Position numbers and translations under genes: made by a program. Shown piece after piece: positions 42,306 to 50,078 of a DNA stretch of 64,000 nucleotides. How positions within the stretch are numbered: the first letter of the stretch is position 1; each line of letters starts with the position of its first letter. A model generated the notes under the pieces. It was not told where the DNA came from. It searched no databases and saw only the letters and a list, made by a program, of their open reading frames with translations. This stretch comes from Pseudomonadota bacterium (GTDB lineage: Bacteria; Pseudomonadota; Gammaproteobacteria; Steroidobacterales; Steroidobacteraceae), in the NCBI GenBank assembly GCA_023391335.1, contig JAEWBG010000101.1, positions 1 through 64,000 on the forward strand, read 5' to 3'.

Positions 42306-44432
42306 TTAGGCTACGAACGCATCCGTCGTTACAGGTTTGAAGAGCATTTCGAATCGCGTCCTTCCTTCGCCGGTTCGCCGCGCGCTAATGCTGCCGCCGT
42401 GTCGATCGACGATGGACTTCACGATCCACAAACCCAAACCCAGCCCGCCCGGTTCGGGTTCTTGCTCGGGACCGCGATAGAAGCGTTCGAAAATCGAACC
42501 GCTCGCAATCTCCGGCACGCCCGGTCCCTCATCTTCGACCCACACCACGACTCGATCCGTTTCGTGCGCGCCGCCGATGCGCACTGTCGATTCCTCGGGC
42601 GCAAACTTGCTCGCATTCGCCAGCAGGTTCACGAACACCTGCGTCAATCGAGGACCATCGCCATCGATGGCCGGTAAGTCTTCGGGCAACTGCACGGCGA
42701 GCGACTGCCGTCGTTGCTTCAACAGCGAATCCATCAGGGCCGCAGCATCGTCCACCACCTCGGCGATCACGACGCTTTGATGTCGAATGGCCAACTGACC
42801 GGATTCGATGCGCACGCTTTCTAGCAAGTTATCGATCAAGCGCGTGAGCCGCAGCGTGCCGCGCTCGAGCGATAGAACGAGTTCCTTCTGCTGATCCGCG
42901 GGCAAAGTCTCCAACCCTTCGCGGAGCAATTCGATGGATGCAAGCTGCGCGGCCAGCGGCGTTCTGAACTCGTGAGAAATATTGGCGAGGACTGAGTCAC
43001 GCGCGCGCCGTACACCTTCGAGTTCGGTTTCATCGCGAATGACTTGCACCTGCAGCTCATCCACAGGCGCTGCGCTCGTGATGATCGTGGTGCGCGCCGC
43101 ATCGCCGCTCGCCAGTTGCAGTCGCTCGGTCAATTGCGTGTTGCCTTCAGCACGTGCACGCAGGATGGGGCAATTCGTTTCGCAGGGCCGCTGGCCGTTT
43201 TCATCCAAGCACGGTTTCAACACATCGCCGCAAAATCGCCCGATGGCCTCGGTGGCGGGCACATTCAACAACCGAGCCGCTTGCGGATTCAAATATCGAA
43301 TGACGCGCGACTTATCGACGGCGTAAACGCCTTCGACAATGCCGCCGAGAACCGCTTGTGCTTCTGCCTCTCGCTTGCGCAATGTGTTGGTGAGATCGAC
43401 CAAGTTGTTGCGCATGTCTTCCATCGTGCGCGCCAAGCGCCCCACCTCGCGCGTGCCGCCGACGGGAATCGAAGTCGAGAAATCGCCGTGGCCCAGTCGC
43501 TCGGCAGCAGCTGTCAATTCAGTCACTGGGCCGGTGACTTGCCGCCCCAGTACCACACCGGCGAGAACGGCGAGCGCAGCCAAGATGATCGCAGTGATCA
43601 ACAAACGCTTCACGAGACTGCCGACGCTCGCATCGATTTCCGCGGACGGTAATCGTGCTTCCAGCAAAACGATCGCCTCTCCGGTCGTGGAGAACACGGG
43701 AAAGCTCGCTGCGTACAGATCGGGATTGTCGATGCGCATCACCGCGGAACGCCCATCCGAAAGCCCCGCCGAATGCAAGCGAGTGAAGGCGTCGGTCTCG
43801 TGATTTTCGACGAAGGTGCGGTAATTGATGAGCCGGATTGGCAGTGCAACGTGCTCGGCCAGCACCTGCTCGACGCGCTCATCGAGCAAACGCACGACCA
43901 GCAAGCGCCGCGGCGGTGTGCCCGGAACGCGCGTCGATGCACCCAAGATCGCGTAGCGAGATCCGGTGGGCGTGGCCAAAAAGCGCTCGCCCTGCTCGGA
44001 CTCTGCCGTCGCGATTTCATTCCAGGGCAATTGCACACCAGCCTGCGCGATCACCTCGCCGTCTTGCATCAGCGCACACGCTGCAATCGTTTCGCTATTG
44101 CATGAGCGACGCAGATACGGACCGATGGTCGCCGGATTGCCTTGGGCCAACAGCCGCTGGAACGTCGTGCGATCAGCAACAGTTCGCGCCTGCGTTAACG
44201 CGTCTTCCCCAAAGCGTCGCAAGTCCTCGCGCGCTGTGGCGCCCGCCAATTGCACTCGCGCTTTGCCCTGCTGATCCGCCAACTCCCGGAGCGATCCGAT
44301 CGCGGACACCGAAATGCCACCGACCACCAAGATCACGATCGCTACATTGATGATCGCAACCCATACGCCCAGGCTTGCGCGCGACGTATCGAGCTGCAGT
44401 CGATCAATGAATTCTTGGATGCGATCGATCAT
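42306..44432 (-). CDS. Membrane sensor histidine kinase with HAMP and cysteine-rich PAS domain
   Basis: The 708-residue protein has two membrane helices (about 22-50 and about 272-297) bracketing a periplasmic sensor, then HAMP (TGPVTELTAAAERLGHGDF). A PAS domain (about 365-470) contains KPCLDENGQRPCETNCPI, a four-residue-spaced cysteine cluster. HisKA with NISHEFRTPLAAQ and HATPase with NLLANASKF, EGPGVPE and GLGLGLWIV follow. The cysteine group is reminiscent of PAS domains in NtrC-type regulators and may sense redox or metal state (inference). Paired with the OmpR regulator downstream. Confidence 0.93.
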   Translation of the reverse strand: MIDRIQEFIDRLQLDTSRASLGVWVAIINVAIVILVVGGISVSAIGSLRELADQQGKARVQLAGATAREDLRRFGEDALTQARTVADRTTFQRLLAQGNPATIGPYLRRSCNSETIAACALMQDGEVIAQAGVQLPWNEIATAESEQGERFLATPTGSRYAILGASTRVPGTPPRRLLVVRLLDERVEQVLAEHVALPIRLINYRTFVENHETDAFTRLHSAGLSDGRSAVMRIDNPDLYAASFPVFSTTGEAIVLLEARLPSAEIDASVGSLVKRLLITAIILAALAVLAGVVLGRQVTGPVTELTAAAERLGHGDFSTSIPVGGTREVGRLARTMEDMRNNLVDLTNTLRKREAEAQAVLGGIVEGVYAVDKSRVIRYLNPQAARLLNVPATEAIGRFCGDVLKPCLDENGQRPCETNCPILRARAEGNTQLTERLQLASGDAARTTIITSAAPVDELQVQVIRDETELEGVRRARDSVLANISHEFRTPLAAQLASIELLREGLETLPADQQKELVLSLERGTLRLTRLIDNLLESVRIESGQLAIRHQSVVIAEVVDDAAALMDSLLKQRRQSLAVQLPEDLPAIDGDGPRLTQVFVNLLANASKFAPEESTVRIGGAHETDRVVVWVEDEGPGVPEIASGSIFERFYRGPEQEPEPGGLGLGLWIVKSIVDRHGGSISARRTGEGRTRFEMLFKPVTTDAFVA

Positions 44433-44727
44433 GGATAGATAGTGACTGGTGACTAGTGACTAGTGAATAGCAGAACGGAGATGTTCGATTGTTGCTCATG
44501 CGTTTGGCGCTGATGGAAGGTCTTTATAGCCAGATCCTCTAGTCGAGTTAAGAATCAATCATCTCCTGCGTTCGTGCTGAGCCTGTCGAAACACTCTCTG
44601 CATGGATTCGATCACCCTTCGACACGCTCAGGGCGGAACGAACGAAGCCTCGTCTGCCAGTGCACAGTCACACCCACTAGTGAGCAGTCACTCGTCTGAC
44701 CAGTCACTAGTCGCAAGTCACCAGTCA
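44433..44727. other. Intergenic repeats between the sensor kinase and the sulfate operon
   Basis: The 295 bases hold GTGACTAGT words (44441-44470), two facing REP-like arms (44571-44590 and 44615-44637) and more GTGACTAG-type words in the opposite sense (about 44680-44727). No gene is seen. Confidence 0.6.
44571..44637. repeat. Facing REP-like arms GAGCCTGTCGAA / TTCGACACGCTC
   Basis: TTCGTGCTGAGCCTGTCGAA and CCCTTCGACACGCTCAGGG face each other around a 24-base loop. The second arm is a variant of the REP-like palindrome at 13183-13208. Confidence 0.65.
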
Positions 44728-45600
44728 CTATCTCTTCCTATACCCCGTCCGCCACTCCACCAACGTCTTAATAATGAGTGTCACGACGGCGAGCATGGTC
44801 AGCATGGAGGCCACGGCGAAGGCGCCGACGTAATTGTATTCCTCGTAGAGGATCTGAATGTGCAGCGGCATGGTGTTGGTGAATCCGCGCACGTGGCCTG
44901 AGACCACCGAGACGGCGCCGAATTCACCCATGGCGCGAGCGTTACACAGAATCACGCCGTACAGCAGGCCCCAGCGAATTTTCGGCAAGGTGACATGGAA
45001 GAACGTCATCAAACCGCCGGCGCCGAGTGTAATCGCCGCTTCTTCTTCGTCGTTGCCCTGCTGCTGCATCAGCGGAATCAGTTCGCGCGCAACGTAGGGG
45101 AAGGTCACGAACATCGTCGCGAGCACGATGCCAGGCACGGCAAAGATGATGCTGATGTCGTGATCTTGCAGCCAGAGGCCGAACCAGCCCTGCATGCCGA
45201 ACAAGAGCACATAGACAAGGCCCGAAATCACCGGGGAGACGGCCATCGGCAAATCGATCAACGTGAGCAAGATGCTCTTGCCCTTGAATTCGAACTTGGC
45301 GATCGCCCACGCGGCGCAGATGCCGAAGATCGTGTTCATGGGCACGACGATGGCGGCCACCGTCAACGTCAGCCGAATCGCTGCCAGCGTGTCAGCGTCT
45401 TTGAAGCTGCTGAAGTACAGCTTCACGCCCTTTTCCAAGGCCGAGGCAAAAACCGTTGCCAGCGGTGCAAACAGCAGCGCCGCAAGAAACAACAAGGATG
45501 TCCCGATGAAGGCACCCTTGATCAGCCCGCTGACGAGTGTGTCGCGACCGGGTCGGCTCGCGATTTCCGCCAGCAATTCTTTTGAGGGTCCTCCGGCCAT
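44728..45600 (-). CDS. cysW: Sulfate/thiosulfate ABC transporter permease CysW
   Basis: The 290-residue inner-membrane permease has six helices and a binding-protein-dependent transport signature around EEEAAITLGAGGLMTFFHVTLPKI. LIDLPMAVSPVISGLVYVLLFG is characteristic of CysW. The start ATG overlaps the cysT stop (TGATG). It is the last gene of the operon. Confidence 0.93.
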   Translation of the reverse strand: MAGGPSKELLAEIASRPGRDTLVSGLIKGAFIGTSLLFLAALLFAPLATVFASALEKGVKLYFSSFKDADTLAAIRLTLTVAAIVVPMNTIFGICAAWAIAKFEFKGKSILLTLIDLPMAVSPVISGLVYVLLFGMQGWFGLWLQDHDISIIFAVPGIVLATMFVTFPYVARELIPLMQQQGNDEEEAAITLGAGGLMTFFHVTLPKIRWGLLYGVILCNARAMGEFGAVSVVSGHVRGFTNTMPLHIQILYEEYNYVGAFAVASMLTMLAVVTLIIKTLVEWRTGYRKR

Positions 45601-46439
45601 CAGCGTCCCGCCGCGATCACTCGCCGGCGCCCCCATGCTTGCAACAAGTTGATGGACAGCAGCATGACGAACGAGATCATCAACATGCTGAAACCGAGTG
45701 CAGCCGCCGCAGCGTATTTGAATTCTTCAAGCTTCATCACGATCAGCAACGGGGTGATCTCGGTCTTCATCGGCAGATTGCCGGAAATGAAAATCACCGA
45801 GCCGTACTCGCCGACGCCGCGCGCGAACGCCATCGTGAAGCCGGTCAACAGTGCGGGCATCACGGTCGGAAAAATGATGCGACGAAAAATATAGAAGCGT
45901 CCCGCACCGAGTGTCTCCGCGGCATCTTCCAAATCGCGCTGCACTTCTAGAAGCGCCGGTTGAATCGAACGCACCACGAACGGTAAGCCAATCAACGTGA
46001 GCGCGACAACGACGCCGACCCACGTGTACGCGACTTTGATGCCCAGGAACGCAAGCGGCTTTCCGATCCAACCGTTCTGCGCAAACACGGCCGTGAGTGC
46101 GATGCCCGACACAGCGGTCGGCAACGCGAATGGCATATCGATCAGTGCATCGATGAGCTTGCGCCCCGGAAACTCGTAGCGCACGAGTGTCCACGCGATG
46201 ACGAAACCGAAAACGCTGTTGATGGTTGCTGCGAGCAACGAAGCCCCGAAGCTCAGTCGATACGACGCGAGTGCGCGACGATCGAACAACACCGAGACGA
46301 ATTCGCTCCAGCCCATCGTCGCGGTTTTCATCACCAACGCCGTGAGCGGAATCAAGACGATTGCGCTCAGGAAGAACGTGGAGAATCCGAGCGTCAGCCC
46401 GAATCCCGGCAAAATCGAAGGTTGACGGAACGAGCTCAT
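45600..46439 (-). CDS. cysT: Sulfate/thiosulfate ABC transporter permease CysT (CysU)
   Basis: The 279-residue permease partner of CysW has six helices. LIDMPFALPTAVSGIALTAVFAQNGW and the cytoplasmic-loop signature DLEDAAETLGAGRFYIFRRI are typical of CysT. The ATG overlaps the binding-protein stop by four bases. The upstream in-frame extension lies inside the preceding gene and is ignored. Confidence 0.94.
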   Translation of the reverse strand: MSSFRQPSILPGFGLTLGFSTFFLSAIVLIPLTALVMKTATMGWSEFVSVLFDRRALASYRLSFGASLLAATINSVFGFVIAWTLVRYEFPGRKLIDALIDMPFALPTAVSGIALTAVFAQNGWIGKPLAFLGIKVAYTWVGVVVALTLIGLPFVVRSIQPALLEVQRDLEDAAETLGAGRFYIFRRIIFPTVMPALLTGFTMAFARGVGEYGSVIFISGNLPMKTEITPLLIVMKLEEFKYAAAAALGFSMLMISFVMLLSINLLQAWGRRRVIAAGR

Positions 46440-47521
46440 GGTTCGCGCGTCCCGGAGATCTGATCGAAGATGCCGTGATCGCCGAAGTGCTGTTCTTGCA
46501 CGCGATCCCAACCGCCGAACGCTTCTGCGATCGTGAACAGAGTTAGCGGCTGGAACCGATCGCCCGCTTCTGCCAATGCGGCAGGATCGCGCGGACGGAA
46601 ATAATGCTTCGCCGCGATGCGTTGACCTTCTGGGGTGTAGAGGAACTGCAAATAGGCTTCCGCAACTTGGCGAGTACCGCGGCGATCGACGACGGTGTCG
46701 ACCACCGCGACTGGAGGTTCGGCCAGGATGCTCACGCTCGGCACGACGAGTTCGAGGCGATCAGGCCCGAGTTCGCGAATTGCGAGCAACGCTTCGTTTT
46801 CCCACGTGATCAGAACATCGCCGATCTCGCGTTGTACGAAGGTATTGGTCGCACCCCGCGCACCGCCATCCAACACCGGAACGTTGTGATAAAGGGCCGT
46901 CACAAATTTCTTGGCGGCCGCTTGTGCTGCCGCCACTTCTTCGGCGCTCTGCGGATCATCGAGTTTCGAGAAATCGCCGCCGAGTTCGCGATGCAGTGCA
47001 TAGCCCCATGCGGCCAGATAGTTCCAACGCGCACCGCCCGACGTGCGGGGATTCGGCGTCACGACTGCAATGCCCGGCTTGATCAAATCCGGCCAGTCGC
47101 GAATGTGCTTCGGATTGCCTTTGCGCACCAAGAACACGATCGTCGATGTGTAGGGTGCACTGTTGTCGGGAAAGCGCGTTTGCCAATTCGTTCCGAGCCG
47201 CTTGCCTCGGCGTTGGATGGAATCGATGTCGTACGCGAGTGCGAGCGTCACGACGTCGGCTTGTAACCCGTCGATCACGGCGCGTGCCTGACTTGCGGAC
47301 CCACCGTGCGATTGAATGATCGTGACGCGTTGACCGGTGCGGCGCTCCCACTCTTTCGAGAACTGCGCGTTGACGTCGCGGTACAGCTCGCGCGTGGGAT
47401 CGTAGCTGACGTTGAGCAGCCGCACGTGACGTTGATCGTTGTGCGACGAGTCGCAGCCGGCGAGCGCCAGGACGCTCGCCATGCAAACCAACGCTAGTTT
47501 TGCGATGGCGCGCACGGTCAT
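46436..47521 (-). CDS. Sulfate-binding lipoprotein of the ABC importer
   Basis: The 361-residue protein has a lipoprotein signal (LACMASVLALAGC-type; lipobox LAGC near residue 23), so it is anchored rather than free. Sulfate-binding-protein motifs are NVSYDPTRELYRDVNAQF, VTIIQSHGGSASQARAV, NPRTSGGARWNYLAAWGYA and GATNTFVQREIGDVLITWENEA. It delivers sulfate or thiosulfate to CysT-CysW. The start overlaps the end of the ATPase gene by four bases. Confidence 0.93.
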   Translation of the reverse strand: MTVRAIAKLALVCMASVLALAGCDSSHNDQRHVRLLNVSYDPTRELYRDVNAQFSKEWERRTGQRVTIIQSHGGSASQARAVIDGLQADVVTLALAYDIDSIQRRGKRLGTNWQTRFPDNSAPYTSTIVFLVRKGNPKHIRDWPDLIKPGIAVVTPNPRTSGGARWNYLAAWGYALHRELGGDFSKLDDPQSAEEVAAAQAAAKKFVTALYHNVPVLDGGARGATNTFVQREIGDVLITWENEALLAIRELGPDRLELVVPSVSILAEPPVAVVDTVVDRRGTRQVAEAYLQFLYTPEGQRIAAKHYFRPRDPAALAEAGDRFQPLTLFTIAEAFGGWDRVQEQHFGDHGIFDQISGTREP

Positions 47522-49302
47522 GCCCCATCCCGCGACGGGCGATATACGACCATGAGCGGAAACTGCGTCGGCGCATCGAACAGTGCAGAGAACTGCTCCT
47601 GGAGTTGTTCGATGCTCGAGATGCCCAGGATCAGCATTTGATCGCCCGATTCGCTCAAGCGGCGTTTGAGTTCATCGCTTGCAGCGCCGAAGCCCAGTTC
47701 AGTGCGCATTTCCAAACCGTGCACCGCCTGCGCTTCCGATCTCGCGTCGAGCAACGTGCGAACACCCATCGGTCGCTGCGCTTCAGCGGAGCGTTCCGGC
47801 AAGATGCCCAAGTACACCGCCTCCGCCGGGACATGTCGCAACAAGCTCGCCGCAACTGCAAGCGTCGAACGACGCGCGAGATCGTCGGCCCAGTGAATCA
47901 ACACGCGATGCGGTGCGACGGCCTGTGTCGGCAGAACAAGCACTTCGGCCGCGCCATTGCGTAACAGCCAATCGATCTGCGCTGCGGCTCGCGGGTGAGA
48001 TGCAATCACCGCCACACCGGAGATCGACGACCTCGCGGACTGTGCCGGATCCGCAATCGCAAGATTGGGCTCGACGCGCTGCGCAATTCGCGTCTTCATG
48101 CGTGAGGCGAGTTCGGCAACGAATGGATGCGTTGCCAAGCGCTGTGCGGCGGCTGGCTCGGATGCACAAGCGGTGTAGCTCGATAGCGGCGTCGGCAACA
48201 CGTGAATGCGGCGAACACCGATCGCGACACTCTGGCCCAACATGACTGGGAAAGTGCGTTGCTCGTGCTGGGTTCGCGTGACGTCGAGAAACGCCGCATT
48301 GTTTTGGCCGTCGGTGCCGTGGGTGGAAGCCATCTGCGGATCGCTCGGCGCTCGCGTCAAACGCACCCGCAATCGCTCGTACGCGCCGGTGAACACCATT
48401 TCTTCGACCAAACCATCGGCAATAAAGTTGGTGCGCAGGCCGTCGCGAGTCGGTGCCAGCTCGACTTCTTCGGGACGCAGCACGGCGACAACCTCATGCT
48501 CGCGACCCTCTTCGAGTCTCTCGGTCGCGCGTGCATTTACAGGCGCAGCACCGAAACGAATGCCTTGTGCAGTCTGGCGCGCGAGTAGCAGATTCGCAGC
48601 GCCGAGAAACGTCGCGACGAATCGGGTTGCGGGGCGCGCGTAGAGCTCATCCGGCCGGCCGCTTTCGAGCAGGCGGCCCAGATTCATCACGCCGATGCGA
48701 TCGGCCATGGCGAACGCTTCTTCTTGATCGTGCGTCACCAGCACCGTCGTGATGTTCAGTTCGCGCTGCACTTGGCGGATCGTGCGGCGCAACTCTTCGC
48801 GGATCTTGGCATCGAGTGCGCCGAAGGGTTCATCGAGCAACAGCACTTGAGGCTTGTGAGCCAGCGCGCGCGCCACGGCGACACGTTGCTGCTGTCCGCC
48901 GGAGAGCTGAGTCGGCAAGCGATTATCCATGCCTTCGAGTGCGACGAGCCGCAACAGCTCTTTGCGTCGGGCGCGTCGATCGGCCGCCTTCATGCGCCGC
49001 ACGCGTAAGGCGAATTCAATGTTCTCGCCGACGCTCATGTGTTTGAACAGCGCGTAGTTCTGGAACACGAGGCCGACGCCGCGCTGGCGCGCAGACATAT
49101 GAGTGACGTCGTTGCCATGCAGCGCAATGCGGCCGTGATCGACGCCGGTGAGCCCGGCGATGGCGCGCAGCAACGTGCTCTTGCCGCTGCCGCTGGGTCC
49201 GAGCAGCACGTAGAACTCGCCCTCGGCGACTTCGAGGGAGACGTCGTTGACGACCGGCTGGCCTTGATACCGTTTTGTAATTTGGTCGAGGGTGATGGAC
49301 AT
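47518..49302 (-). CDS. cysA: Sulfate ABC transporter ATPase CysA fused to a C-terminal universal-stress-protein-like domain
   Basis: The protein has 594 residues against about 350-365 for ordinary CysA. The N-terminal part has Walker A GPSGSGKST, the Q-loop QNYALF, the signature LSGGQQQRVAVARAL, Walker B LLLDEPFGALD and the switch His (VTHDQEEAFAMADRI), followed by a TOBE-like segment to about 350. The extra about 220 residues (from about 375) have alternating strands and helices (VAVIASHPRAAAQIDWLL, AEVLVLPTQA, STLAVAASLL, AVYLGILPE, MLILGISS), which I read as a UspA-like fold. It would energise sulfate import, and the tail may regulate it (inference). First gene of the operon. Confidence 0.9.
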   Translation of the reverse strand: MSITLDQITKRYQGQPVVNDVSLEVAEGEFYVLLGPSGSGKSTLLRAIAGLTGVDHGRIALHGNDVTHMSARQRGVGLVFQNYALFKHMSVGENIEFALRVRRMKAADRRARRKELLRLVALEGMDNRLPTQLSGGQQQRVAVARALAHKPQVLLLDEPFGALDAKIREELRRTIRQVQRELNITTVLVTHDQEEAFAMADRIGVMNLGRLLESGRPDELYARPATRFVATFLGAANLLLARQTAQGIRFGAAPVNARATERLEEGREHEVVAVLRPEEVELAPTRDGLRTNFIADGLVEEMVFTGAYERLRVRLTRAPSDPQMASTHGTDGQNNAAFLDVTRTQHEQRTFPVMLGQSVAIGVRRIHVLPTPLSSYTACASEPAAAQRLATHPFVAELASRMKTRIAQRVEPNLAIADPAQSARSSISGVAVIASHPRAAAQIDWLLRNGAAEVLVLPTQAVAPHRVLIHWADDLARRSTLAVAASLLRHVPAEAVYLGILPERSAEAQRPMGVRTLLDARSEAQAVHGLEMRTELGFGAASDELKRRLSESGDQMLILGISSIEQLQEQFSALFDAPTQFPLMVVYRPSRDGA

Positions 49303-49428
49303 ACCGGCGCGAGCTTAAGGGGCGGGTGGTAACGGGGTCAGTAGTGGGGCGGTTATAAAGCGGTTATAGATTTGAATGGTGGTGCTGAACTGAATGCTGG
49401 AGTGTTCGGGTGATTTGGCCCAACGGCC

Positions 49429-49523
49429 GTTAGGTTCCTGATTTCGGGACCGCTGCAAGTACGTCCTTGTAAGCTGATACAAAAACATCCTGTTTTTGAA
49501 TCTCCCGAAATCAGGAACCTAAC
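49429..49523. repeat. 95-bp element with perfect 21-bp inverted ends and an inner hairpin
   Basis: The left arm 49429-49449 (GTTAGGTTCCTGATTTCGGG...) is the exact complement of the right arm 49503-49523. Inside, CAAAAAC-ATCCT-GTTTTTG forms a second hairpin. It looks like a compact MITE- or REP-type palindrome element; no target-site duplication was established. Confidence 0.8.
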
Positions 49524-49558
49524 GTCCATCGGCTGCCGCCACGCATCCGCCCCGAGGG

Positions 49559-50030
49559 GTGGTGGTGGGGTCGTGTAATTCGACCTCTCGTCTTTCCAAT
49601 CCCACGTTGTGGACCGCACATCACTGTCGCGTGCAGAAAAGTTCTGTTTCGAACGTTCTGAACGGGCTCACCCGACACAGATCTGCAACATTTTGGACAC
49701 CCATAGAACGAGGGGGCCCACCACCTTTTGCACCACCACCCTTTTGGACACCCACATAGTAGGGGTGGTGGGCGGCCGAATCCGCCGAAGCATTCCCGCC
49801 TAAACCGCCGCAGGGAGAGTGGTGGGGTCGTGTAATTCGACCTCTCGCCTCTTCAACCGGCCGTTGTGGGATCGCGCTTTGCTTTCGATCGGTGGCGGCC
49901 AGAGGCACCCACACCACAACACCAACATTTTGGACACCCATAGAACGAGGGGGCCCACCACCTTTTGCGCCACCACCCTTTTGGACACCCACAAAGTAGG
50001 GGTGGTGGGTGGAAGGTTTTGGACACCCAC
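49559..50030. repeat. Duplicated block carrying five GGACACCCA (REP-like) repeats
   Basis: GGTGGGGTCGTGTAATTCGA occurs near 49564 and again near 49821. About 130 bases later in each copy is an almost identical 80-base stretch with TTTTGGACACCCATAGAACG and CACCACCCTTTTGGACACCC. GGACACCCA cores start at 49695, 49746, 49932, 49983 and 50021. They are the reverse complement of the repeats beside the RAYT gene at the left edge. Confidence 0.85.
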
Positions 50031-50078
50031 CAAAGTGAAGCCCAAGTACACTCGGGGCTTCACAGCAGAGTATTGGTT

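Larger units (their letters stand above)
49303..50078. other. 776-bp intergenic region with nested repeats
   Basis: It contains an inverted-repeat element (49429-49523) and a duplicated block carrying five inverted TGGGTGTCC repeats (49559-50030). No gene is supported; the frames found here read through repeats. Confidence 0.65.

Noticed and set aside
49559..50078. Several frames with WVSK or FWTPT repeats
   Set aside because: They come from the duplicated GGACACCCA block; the real gene begins at 50079.
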